Under the pieces are notes generated by a model. The model had not been told where the DNA came from. It searched no databases and saw nothing but the letters and a program-made list of their open reading frames with translations. The position numbers were made by a program, and so were the translations under genes. A DNA stretch of 64,000 nt from Embiotoca jacksoni (taxonomy: Eukaryota; Chordata; Actinopteri; Embiotocidae): positions 13,206,926-13,270,925 of the forward strand of contig JAKOON010000007.1 in NCBI GenBank assembly GCA_022577435.1. Reading direction: 5' to 3'. Positions 51,580-62,815 of the stretch are shown here, piece after piece (position 1 is the stretch's first letter; each line of letters starts with the position of its first letter).

Positions 51580-51784
51580 GGTAGACACTAGGGGAGATAG
51601 CTGACAGTTAGCGCAAAGGTGGACGTGGATGACTGATTTTCCTCCCCAATACAAGATTCTATAAAAGATAAGCCTGTAATACTCTGTGGAATTACTGTAA
51701 CAAAGACAGAAATACAGTTTGTGCAACATGTGAAATGCAGACACATCTCTCCATCATGTAAACATGTTTTCTTCCTCACCTTAC

Positions 51785-51840
51785 CTCTATGGCCAATCAC
51801 CTTGACTTTTGCGTCCTCTGAAGTTTCCTGTTTCTAAGAC
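51785..51840 (-). other. Inferred 5' UTR exon of the GPCR gene
   Basis: A donor-like sequence CATAGAG followed by GTAAGG on the minus strand (exon end 51785) sits 197 bases upstream of the acceptor before the receptor's ATG. A short leader exon spliced to that acceptor would explain why a good acceptor lies only eight bases before the start codon. The right boundary is arbitrary. ATTGGCCA within it resembles an inverted CCAAT box, so the sequence may be partly promoter. Confidence 0.4.
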
Positions 51841-52480
51841 ATTCACCCAGTGGACCTAATTACAAAGGATTCAGTTCATAATCCCTTTCCTCTAGTTATA
51901 AGCCTCTAATAAAAACTGAATATCTTTAGCTACTGTGCACCAACTTAACGAGTGCACTGAATGTGGCATCACATTATTTCAGCAAATTTCCCACTGAATT
52001 TATAATGCTTTAATTGGCTTTGATCAGAAACTAATGAACCACAAAATATCATTTGTTCTATTTTATGTTGCTTTTTCCAACCACAGACAGCATTTATGTT
52101 TACTAGTGATTATTCATTTATTACCCTCAGCCCTTATTACTAAATATTCTTCATTACTCTCAGCATATAAGGTGCTTTTGCTCGAGTACTCTGATGAGAC
52201 TGCGATATGCGTCACCCTTAAGTCATAATATTCTGTCCATGAAATGTCATGGTTTGTTAGCTTGTGTCTAATTTATTACCCGTGATCTACACGTCATTAC
52301 CCAGCAGCTTCCTCGTGCTCTACCAGTGCGGAAACGGTCCTAATGAGAGTGGAAAACATATTTGTTTACTTCTCTGGGGCTTTATTAATGTGACACAGAA
52401 TCTGACTGACTAATAGCTAACTACTCTGACATTACCTAAGAACAACATGTAAAAACTGGCCTGGCCACATGAGCACAGAT

Positions 52481-52578
52481 GGGCTGCAAACAATAATTAT
52501 GTTCATTATTGATTCATTTCTCGATTAATCAGTGAGATGTTCAGTTTTTAAAATGTCCGAAAAAGGTGAAAATTGGCG
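52481..52578 (+). repeat. Dispersed teleost repeat (GGGCTGCAA type)
   Basis: GGGCTGCAAACAATAATTAT, TTCATTATTGATTCATTTCT, CGATTAATCAGTGAG and AAAATGTCCGAAAAAGGTG follow the order of the abundant fish repeat GGGCTGCAACTAACGATTAT...TCGATTAATC...AAAATGTCAGAAAA. It lies about 640 bases upstream of the inferred receptor leader exon. Confidence 0.6.
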
Positions 52579-52582
52579 GCTA

Positions 52583-52968
52583 GTGTCTTCACACCTAAAG
52601 GTCTGGACCAAGGTCCAAACTAAGATTCATAGTTGTGTTACATTCTACACATTTGATCTGGTTTGTTTTGGTTTCACACAGCAATAATAATAAAAAAAAA
52701 ACAAGTTCAGTTAAGAAGTTTGCATGACATATCTGTACTTGACATTGATTGGTTTGTAGACGAGCATGCGTCTGAACAAAGAAAAATGAACGAAACGATT
52801 CATTGAATTGCCATAATATTATGATTATCATGACCAACACTCATAAGTTTACAAATTTTTAGGTGTTTTTCAAGCTGTTTTGATTTCTTCATCTGATCAA
52901 ATTATTATTAAATCTCTCCTCCACTCCATCCGCAGGTCCGGACCAAACAAGGTAAGTGTGAAAGCACC
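52583..52968. mobile_element. MITE-like element with 'GTGTGAAAGCAC' termini
   Basis: The left end GTGTCTTCACACC...GGTCTGGACC and right end GGTCCGGACC...GTGTGAAAGCAC are inverted repeats of about 30 bases with one small gap. The interior has no transposase. The termini match a common fish repeat in which GGTCCGGACCAAA precedes GTGTGAAAGCACCC. Confidence 0.55.
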
Positions 52969-52984
52969 CAAGAAGCTGAGCATC

Positions 52985-53045
52985 GTGAACACATTATAGC
53001 TGCTTAACAACTGCATGTTAGCATTGTCATTGTGAGGACACAGCG
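52985..53045 (+). repeat. Fragment of the 'TGTTAGCATTGTCATTGTGAG' teleost repeat
   Basis: GCTGCTTAACAACTGCATG then TTAGCATTGTCATTGTGAGG matches the second half of the repeat seen at 16250-16770, here closer to its usual fish consensus. It directly follows the MITE-like element. Confidence 0.55.
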
Positions 53046-56000
53046 CACAAGAGTATTCGTCATCCTCATCCTTGGTAGTATAACCATTGTTGAAAGTATA
53101 TACAGTTAATTTGAGAAAGCCGTAATCATCAATACAGGCATGAACAACCTATTAACGTGCTCATCACAAATTGCTTTTCCTTTTAAATTACCAATGTTTT
53201 TTGGGTCTCATCAGGGCTTTGTTGTTTCAAAAACAATGGTTTGACATTGCTGCCTAAGTGATTACAGCAGGCTGTCCAATATAAGTGGTCAGAGCGAATA
53301 GGCCTAGCTAATGCATCAAGCCCCACTGTGCTGCTCACATGGCCTCGAATCACAGTGCAGGAGATATTTGATCACTGAGCACACAGAGCTGGACACCGCT
53401 GCAACTTCATATCACATACAATCAAGGATATTGTGCTGAAGACACACTAAGATGAACCTATATAAACTATGAACAGTCTGTTATTACTTACTTCGTGTAG
53501 TTGATTTGTCAAGCTTACCACCAAGTTGGATATACAGTATACTTAAAATAGTACTGAGGGGGAGGAAGGACTGCAGCAGTCATGCGGTGTTATTCAGACT
53601 TATATGTAAATGGTGAATCCTATCAGTTGGCGTGTCCCTGTTGGATTCAGCTTCCACTCCCTCTAGCAGTCGGTGCTCTGAAGACTGACAGACAGGCAGA
53701 CAACAATAAGAAGTGCTGTTTCTGAAATTGATTGAAAATCAGAAATGCTTGCAGGAGCAGTTTGATCCAAACAGACAGGAGAGCTGGGGGTTGGACAGAT
53801 AGAAAATGGAGATAAAGGAATAGAGACAAACACAGAGAGGCAGGGAGACGGGGAGAGAGGGAACGCTGTCAGTCAGTCAGTCGTGAGAACAGATAGGCCC
53901 TCAAGGTGACAACTCCTTCCATGAGATGGTTTTCCACCGAGGGTAATGGAGCTTGGGGCTTGTCTCACAAAAAGCAATTTATAGCAAAGCCAACTGGGGT
54001 CTGTGAGATGCAGAATCTCACAGAGTGTCTAATATTTTCTAAAACAAATTGTGCTGTGTCAGGCCTGTACATTTCAACCTGAGGCCCATAATACTCTGAT
54101 GTAAACACGCTGTTTTCATGAAAAGTGAGTTTTTTTGAAGATCCATAGCAGGTCAGCAGATGTCAAGACATTGCTGTATCAGTCAGTCTACCCACAGGCT
54201 CCATTAATCACTCTTTTCCATGAGCATCATTTTAAATACCACATTAATCACACAGTGGCATATAGTATTACTGCTTTGCTCTATAGTTGCTGAAACTTAA
54301 CAAGAAAGTTATTAAAACCAGAGTGCCAAAAAGTATGAATATCTCATGAACTAATCCTTTCCCAAACTGAGCCCAAAAGACTTGAAACCCAAAAGGAAAA
54401 ACAGGCTGTGGAAAAAATACTATGCATTTATTAATGTAAGAAACTAGCACTGTGTGCATTTAGTGCCATCTGGAATGGCTGCAACGACGAATCTAATTTT
54501 GATGAGAAGATTATCATCTCGCACCTTAAAACCGTCGAGCTGTGAGCCAATAAATTCTGATGCGGGTACCAACTGGGCTCTTTCCAAATTCTTGTTTGGA
54601 TGAAAATCCAAAAAATATGGCTGGCCTGGCTGAATAGGATTTATAGTTGCTTCCAGGGAAATGAAGAGACTTGTGCGGAAATCTCTTTAGCATACACACC
54701 ACTCTCAGAATCACAGACTTCATTCTTTGATCTCCCTGCCAATTTCTAAAGCTTTTGTTGTGAAAACAGACAATGTTGTATGAAATCTCGCTTGAGCAGA
54801 AGATGGTAGTAAACTCTCAAGAAAGCTCTGATAAAACAAGAAGGTTCACTGCTTCAGAATCGTGTTGGTTTTCAAGCAAGTGGACCCCTGCTAATATGGT
54901 GCTCTTGATGAAGACAGAAAAATCTGCTCAGTATCAAACCAAATGTTGTACACCCATCAGTCCACTTGATACCGTGTCAATGTCACACTTTGCCTTGTCT
55001 AGATGTGAAAAGTTCACGCACGTATGACGAGGGTCAAAGAATAAAGTCATGTGATAAAGTGCCAAGAATGAAAAGGAGGACAGGGGCAACTTTGTGTAAC
55101 CAGACAATTTCTCACAGCTTTGGTTTTCTTTGCTGTGGTCTGGAAACCCTGTTCACGTTAGCATTTGCTCATCCTCTGCAAAGAGCAGATTTGAGTCTGG
55201 GAACACCAGGCTAGGTTCAGGGTGTTTGGATGGAACAAACACAGACCAGCATCAAAGTCGACATGGATTTATTTTGTGTAATCTAAGTTGTTACGTAAAT
55301 ACATAACATATTTATGTGAAATACATCCAGGAACTTGATGTATGTAGTATTATTTTTTTTACTTTTTTTTTTTTTTTTTTTACCCAAACCTGGATTTGTT
55401 TCTAACCCTAACGATGTAGTTAGTCTTACCATGTGGGTTTTGGTGCCGGCCGTGACCTAAGACACCTTAGTTTTTACACCTTGGCGAGGCAGGACGTGAC
55501 ACTGACACGGTATTGTGTAGTGGACTGATGAGTGTATTACACACTTTGGCGTGTAAAGTTGCAATGACCAAGTGCATTTTTTGTGTTGATTTTTATGACT
55601 GAGACACACCTAATGGAAGTACTAATCATTAGACAGAAGGGTCTTAAGAGTCTTTGTGTGATATTACCACACTCAGTAATGTGTATTGGGAGTGCAAGTC
55701 TCATCTTTGGTCAAAATGTTCAGAGTTATCTGGATAGTTGGCCCTTAAATCAGATTCTCTGCAGAAAAGTTCTCATTTGTCCTTCAGTCTCTTTTCATCA
55801 GTGTCTGTAAAGTTGCCTCAGCTTACCATGTAAATTCTGATGGATTCAGGCTTTGGGGTGTCTCCCTGTGCGGGCTGCTGTTAAAGCTTGTGGAAAATCT
55901 CAAGGACAAAGGCAGGTAGAAGAAACTGAGACCTCTTACACATTTTAACAATCCCTTCTCAAGTGTTCCAAGTGTGGATAGATAATTTGTGGAGTGTGAA

Positions 56001-59000
56001 GATCAGGTCGAAGACAAATGGGGAGCAGCATGCTAAACTCCTCTGATTAAACCATCATCTCTGATTTGAGCTGCCCCAGAGCGATTGTTATGGTTACTGT
56101 ATACTGTGAGAGGAGAGTGCTGTGTGGTTAATGACACTTTTTGAAGGCATAATGGGAAAAACGATCACATTGTCACATTGTCATGGTGTTAAATCTGTTT
56201 TTAAAGCTGGGGGGATAGATCAGTGATCTGTTCGGCTTTTTGTTTGTATGTTCAAGAATTTGTCTCAGTCACTGTTGTTTTATGGTGTAAGGGCTGTGGA
56301 ACTGTGCCCTCTGATATTTGTATAGTGTGTTTTAAATTTAACAAGTCCTCAAATAGACTCAATATAAGTACCTTCCAAACGGACCTGGAGTGCATGATCC
56401 TTCCAAAAAAGGCTCACTGAAAACAGCAGATTCTAATTTGTTAGATCCATGGTTATGTTTAGACAATGTTCAGACAAATAGTTTGGTGATTCATAAATCT
56501 ATGTGGTTAAAGTTGGGAAAATATCCACATAGTTAGAAATGCCACTTGTTGACTGTTGGTAGGAAATGGGATCAAATTCTTATGCAGTGCTGACCAAGCC
56601 AGCAACCCTAAAATCATTCCCCTGAGATTTGTGGTGGTACACTCATGTCACCACTTCTGCTTTTGTTATTGAATGTAAACACATTTCAATAATCCACAGT
56701 TGCTGGTTTGCTGAAAAGGATGAGCACTACACAGAAGATATTTGCAGAAAAATGCAAATGTGTGGGATTTAAGTAGAAATGCACCAATAATATCAGGGCC
56801 AAATTAATCATTCTCATTATTGTTTATTGTGGCTAATGCTGATATGGTAACTGTAAAATTTTAAAAAATGTGAGGAGGAAAATGTACATGTTTGAGATTG
56901 AGAAGGTTATGTTTCAAAGATGACAACAATATTAAGAGTCATCACCATGCCTAGAATAGAGTGTACATTGACTAAATAACCTTTGTGTATTTAGTTCAGC
57001 TTTTTGACATGTAGACTGATCAACAACAACACGTATCTCCTTCATGACAAGAATTTAAAGGCTACAAATACATATCAATGTGTCAGAATAACTTTACATA
57101 CTCTTGGACTAATTAATTACTACCTAAAGCTGCACTGCATAGACAGGGCAAAATGTATTTTACATTATACTGGCTAACCGCTCTGTGTCATTATCCATCC
57201 TCTCCTCTAACCTCCGCACTCTGTTGCTGATCTTTACTGGACAGACATCACTGATTCAAGTTTGTTTTTCTGCTCATTCATGTGCTATTAGAATAACAAA
57301 CAGCGTGCAGGGAGCTCAGCTCGACCCTCGTGACAGCAGTCACTGACAGAGAGCACAGGAAAGGGAAGCAAAAATGATTCCTCAGAAACAGATTTAATAA
57401 TTGAATTATTTTACTTTTGGCCACTACTATATTCACCACTGGTTAAACTTCTCACCTAGCCTCAGTGATGTACAGGTATACTGAATTGTCCATAAGAGCT
57501 CTGCTGAAGCCGCAACAAACGATTCCCATATTTTTTACACTTAAGAAACCATTCAGTGAACTCCCACTCACTGCACTGATGCATCTGCATTCATGTGTTT
57601 CTCCACTTATTTATACAGGTTCTTCCTTTAATTTGTCACTCGTCTGGATGCAAATCCAGAACAAATAAAATTAAACTGATATAAAACTGTACAAGGTACA
57701 GGTACAATCCGGCTGACTCTTAAAAGTTTTCTTCCTCAAATTTTTGCTGATAATGTGGAGCGCGATTATGCATTGATGTGAAATACTTCTGAATGTGCAG
57801 CACAGACGTAAGATTTCTCTGTAATTTCATTCAGTTGTGATAATTGTCATATTGAATCTATCTTGACTACCATCTGACAGATTTGTTTTTCGGGAAATAC
57901 AACATGTCAATGATAAATTGTAACTATAACAAAGCAATTTTTCAAGTGGATCCAGCAGCCGTGATTTGTGTCTCATGTAAACAGCTTTGATGAATGCACT
58001 CCATTCTGTTTGTCATCCTTTTGCTCAATCATTTTCATGCTTAAATGAAGCAATTTGTTTCGCAGAGTGCAATCTGTTGGAGTTGATTATCCAAGCTGGT
58101 GATGTCCACCTCGATAAAAATAGAAAACCAGTCGAGCCACCCACTCCTATTGCCAACAGAACTACAGCCGGCTCTGCTTCTGCTGAGAGGCTGGACTGAT
58201 TGCAAGAAGTCACTTCTGTGGAAGAATGTGAGAAAACAGAACTTTAATTACTGTAATGAATCTTTTTGGAGAGGTATTGAAAGTGTGGCATTCGTGTGGT
58301 CATGGCCAGAGCTCATTTTGGCTTCCAGCAACATGGTCATTTATCATCAGCTGAACATTACAGTATGTGGTGGAGAGTATGTTAAGAAAACATGGAAAGA
58401 GAGTGAGAGATGAAGTCAACGAGGGGAGAGATACTGATAGTTTCTGTCAAAACTACACAGGAATCTCCTTAACAGAAAACACATATCACTATAAATTACT
58501 GTAATAACAATGATAACATATGAGATGTCTTTGGAAGCCTCAGTGGCCAAAGCACCACCACAAAAGGTCTAAAAATGGCTCTTTGATAAATTTGTTGGCC
58601 ATTGAGAAACACAAATCCAATCTCTCATGTATTAAAAATAAAAACAAGTGATGGAATCAATTAGTAAGAAATTCAATTTTGCAGCCAAACTGGTTTGAAT
58701 TCTGCCCAAGCTACTTATATCTTGAAGCTTTTGTAATATATATGCAAATTTATTTTCTGACACATTTCTACAAGCAAATTAAGAGTGCTAGCTTCTCATA
58801 ATGGCCAATCAATTCCTCATTTTAAATATTCATTTCAGCAAGAAGCAAAATGCCTCCCCATCGCTCACAGCACAAGCTCTTCCGACGATGGGTGAATTTG
58901 CACCTTTAATTTCTCAGTAATAGATCAAATGTGCACCGGCTTTAATTTCTAATTTGCAGCTTCCGTTTATTAAGGTTTTTGCTGACAATTTATTTTTTTG

Positions 59001-60148
59001 TGCTATTGAGCGGATGCACTTTCATGAACATTGTTCAATAGTTGGAAATGTAATCATCAAACACACTGGCACTCCAATACAATTTGTAGTTGAGAACTGA
59101 AGCGCATTTGTTATCAGCCACTGAACCAACTCATTGCTACTATACCTTGTGAAGTGTCAACAAAGTATTTAAAATATAAAAATAAATAAGTTGTCATATA
59201 TAATTTATGAGTTGTCTCTTCAGGATTGTTTTGAGTGCCTGCCTCAATGGGCAAAATAATTTCAGTGTGTGTTTTTTCAACACATTAGCATACTTGTGAG
59301 TGTTTGTTGTTTTCAGACACTTTAATATTGTTGCTTTTGTGTAACAAAAGTATTCAATACGCTGCCTTCCTCATTTACTGAAGATCGGTGATCTGTTTGT
59401 TTTTGGTCAGATTTCTACACAGAAATGAATGAGGATCAAGCTGTTTTAAGTTTCATGTTAGTATTTCCACACTTTCAAAATAACATTTGTATCAGCACTT
59501 CCAGTTTGCTGATGGTTTTACATTTTGTTTGACCTAATATGATTTGGAAGGAGAGCAGATGTGCACATATAGGTTTTGTGTGCTCCTGAACTTTGCGACA
59601 ACTCATGCAGCGGTTCTTTTGTGAATCACCTCTGTGGCCACAACAAAACATAATTACTCTGACGAACGCTGAATGGCTGAGTGGTTTCCTGAGACCACAG
59701 CTCTGGAGGATCATGAACCCACACCAAGCCATTTATTTCACGTCTACGCAGAGATAAAGGCAGAAGGGGTGACAGACCTGAAGCACTGACCCCAAACAGA
59801 ATTGCTGATGTCGCACTATACCCTATTACAAAACCTGCTCTGTCTTGTATTATAAAATAGTTGGAATACTTTAGTAGAAGGCCTGTTGTTAAAAATCAAC
59901 CTGCAGTAGAAAGGCGTATTGCTATTATTAGTTGACACATCTGTGAGGCATATAAAGATCGTAGATTAACAAAGCAACAATGTGCATCCTGCACTGCCGC
60001 ACTCTACTGTCTGTGTAAAATTCAGTAACCATGGCAGCACATAGTTTGAAATATACTGTTTTAAAATGTGATAACGATGTTATCATCTTAGCTTTAATCA
60101 GCTGAGCCACTCATGCTTATAAACCTGGGTTGTTTGTTTTGACTGAGC

Positions 60149-60164
60149 CCACTAGGTGGCACTG
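60149..60164 (+). promoter_or_regulatory. CTCF-type binding motif
   Basis: CCACTAGGTGGCACTG matches every position of the vertebrate CTCF core consensus CCASYAGRKGGCRSYV. It is the only full match I noticed. Occupancy is unknown, but a full match in CpG-poor intergenic DNA is a reasonable insulator or loop-anchor candidate. Confidence 0.5.
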
Positions 60165-61616
60165 GTCTTCTAATCTGGAGTGAGTACAACTACAGAAAAG
60201 GCAGAAGCAGAGGCAGAAAAAGCACAACCACCTACCTGCAATTTACATTTACATGTCTAATAGCACAGGAGCGCCTTCTCTCAGAGTGAAACTGCTTAAA
60301 AGCAGAGAAGAGCATTTCCCACCCACAGAGCTGGAACAGCAGAGTGCCCGATATACATTTTACATCAAACAGCCTCTCTCCAGCAAAATGATGAAATATC
60401 GGTTTAGCATTGCCAAATCTGCATCCATCTAAATGTGGAGTACAATATATCACTGCACATGTGATCTAATAACTTTGGTGTTTTCCAGTAAGTGCACGCC
60501 ATATAGCGAGTATTTCCATTTTCACTGCTGAAACCATAAAAAGTAAAACCTCATTGGAAAAATGAGAAAGGTTGCATGGTGGCAGTGAAAGATATCTCTG
60601 TTTCATTGATGTCAGCTGGCAATTCATTCTCATAATAATGCCCGTGTCCTTGATTCAGACAGCAGCTATACTTGAGCAATAATGCGCTGATGGGTTTGAG
60701 CCTCCGAAGCAAGCGTGACAGAGTGATGGGCATGGAAACATGCATGAAGTTGCCCTCGTGCCTTCTCCATTCCACACCGACCAATCTGTCCTCTTTAGAC
60801 ATTAATGGAAATAACAGGGCCTATTCTGAGATGGATGCCCCCTTTGTCAACCCTGTTATCCGTCAGGGTCTCCACAATTTCAAAATTTTGGACTCGTATT
60901 CATCTTTAATTTTCTCCTTGATAGAGTGCTTCCCTTTCATTGGATTACAAAGAAAAGTCATTGAGATTGTCACAGCTCTGCAATCTGGTGTGTGTTAGTC
61001 AGCTATACTATATTTTCACCGTAGGACACACACGCAGATAGAGACACACACAGTCGACTGAGTGACACTCAGCTGAAGAATAGTGATTATGGTCAAGAAC
61101 AAAGCTATGTCCTTTCACTGAAAACTGCTTACACCTCACAGTATTAACCACCACAGGATGTCTACCATGTTAAACTAAATGTTTTCAAAGGCCACTCCAC
61201 CAATTTTACACATAAACATCAGTTTGCCTGTCGTGGTTAGTTACTTGTAGAGTCAGCTGGATAATGTTTTTCTCTGCTTGCTCTGGGGGAGCTTTGTCAA
61301 GTCTGAGAAAATAACCCTGATAATGTCATGATGATGTCACTGGGCTTAGAGACTACAAATTATAACAGATATTTTTGAGTCTAGTAAATTTGGGCTTTTA
61401 CCAGGCTGGGAATGAGAAGATGCTATCTAGCAATATCATGGGAAGTGTGCCATTTTTACTCAGCAGCTTGTGCTGCTTCAATTTTGACAATTCCTTTTTC
61501 GTTTTGTCTCTCACAAGTCAACTTGAAAGTCTACAAGTAAATTGCAGAGCTGGTTCAACTCTCCTTGACATGATATTGGTATTATTTAGGGGAGGCATTT
61601 TTTTTTTTACAGAATA

Positions 61617-61800
61617 GGAGCACTGCAGGGGACTGTCCTCACTCCTGTCTTTTTAACCCTGTTTTTAGATGACTCTGCAATAGGAGGCAGACCACCAAGA
61701 CCTGCAGGGCCACTTTTTGGGTGTGATGTGGGAGCAACCACCTGCGCTTAAAGATGGACAAGACCAAAAGATAGTTCACAAGGAACTAGACTAAGATAAA
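61617..61800 (+). mobile_element. LINE reverse transcriptase fragment (Rex1/CR1-like), internally deleted
   Basis: In one frame from 61617 the sequence reads GALQGTVLTPVFLTLFLDDS then AIGG. This corresponds to the (V/A)PQGTVLSP...DD palm motifs of non-LTR reverse transcriptases, with the spacer between PQG and the DD block shortened. A little further on, in another frame, NHLRLKMDKTK matches the NHLxLNxxKTK stretch of fish Rex1/CR1-type elements, followed by a stop. The region from 61375 may be the upstream part of the same copy. It is a decayed, frameshifted fragment with no coding capacity. Confidence 0.6.
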
Positions 61801-61814
61801 CAAATTTTCACAAA

Positions 61815-62300
61815 AGGGAAACGATGCCAAACATTTGGGGTGGCCAAAGACGTAGCAGTATTTCACAGTGGATGACTGAACAAAAAGTCTATTTACTGAT
61901 GATTCCTAGTCTGGGATTTGTGGCAGCAACAGAAGGTGTATGTAAGGAGACAAACAGGGAACAGAATGATACTGCAGTGTATCAAACTGACGGTGAAATA
62001 TGGTGGTGGGGATATTAAAGTCTGAGGCTGTTTTGGTACTCTGGAGTTGGGACACCACTGAATCCATTGCTCCTTGACCAAGGAAAAGTACAACTCCACT
62101 CTACTGAGACATGCTACAGCATCTGGTTATGGTCTTTGTGCATAAGAATTCATACTGCAGCAAGATAATACGTTCAAACACACCTCAAGCCTTTACAACA
62201 ACTGCTTGAAGACCAAAGAAGACCTGACTGTCATGTACATTCTTCCACAGTCACTGGACCTCAACCCCATTGAGCACTTTGTCTAAACTATTGTGTAAAC
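61815..62300 (+). mobile_element. Degenerate Tc1/mariner transposase fragment
   Basis: Read across several frames, this shows the catalytic half of a Tc1-type transposase in order: a (L/F)TDDS-like block with the first Asp (61890-61910), the GSNRRVY-like region, KYGGGD then GCFG near 62000-62030, QQDNTFKHTS (second Asp, 62159 on), and QSLDLNPIEHF before a stop near 62285. Frames shift and in-frame stops are present, so it is inactive. No terminal inverted repeats were found close by. It abuts the LINE fragment on its left in the same orientation. Confidence 0.75.
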
Positions 62301-62523
62301 TATTCATATATTATGATGCATAAATTGAATGCACACGTAATTCTGTTTAACATCTACAGACAATCCGTCACTTTACTGTGACCTGACTTGACGTGAACAT
62401 AACTGCTGGCCTGATGGCCCAGGGCCAGTAAAAGCTTATACATGGCAAGTTGAGCGGTCTGTCACAAATGACTGCTAATCAGAGTCTGGGACGTGGCCGT
62501 GTTTTAGATGATGTCATCGTTTT

Positions 62524-62526
<3 letters not shown>

Positions 62527-62600
<74 letters not shown>

Positions 62601-62645
62601 GTGTGCGTGCATGTGTGCGCGTGCATGTGTGTGTGTGTGTGTATG
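62527..62645. repeat. Long (GT)n tract with GC steps
   Basis: 119 bases of purine-pyrimidine alternation: pure (GT)n, then GCGTGTGTGCGTGCATGTG-type variants. Confidence 0.95.
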
Positions 62646-62754
62646 AGGTGTATATATGTATATATTTGTTTCTTAGCGGTATATATGTCCATTTCTATTT
62701 TATATGTCGACTTATGTCTGTCTGTTTTTGTTTTTTTACAGCCCGAGAGAGAAG

Positions 62755-62815
62755 TTACAACCGGAGTCAAATTCCTTGTATGTTTAAACATACCTGGCCA
62801 ATAAAGCTGATACTG
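62755..62815 (+). repeat. LINE-like 3' tail
   Basis: Sequence around CTGGCCAATAAAGCTGATAC resembles the 3' end common to fish non-LTR elements (ACTTGGCCAATAAAGCTGATTC, followed by short tandem repeats). It could be the tail of the LINE whose reverse transcriptase fragment lies 1 kb to the left, split by the Tc1 copy and the (GT)n tract. That link is inference. Confidence 0.4.
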
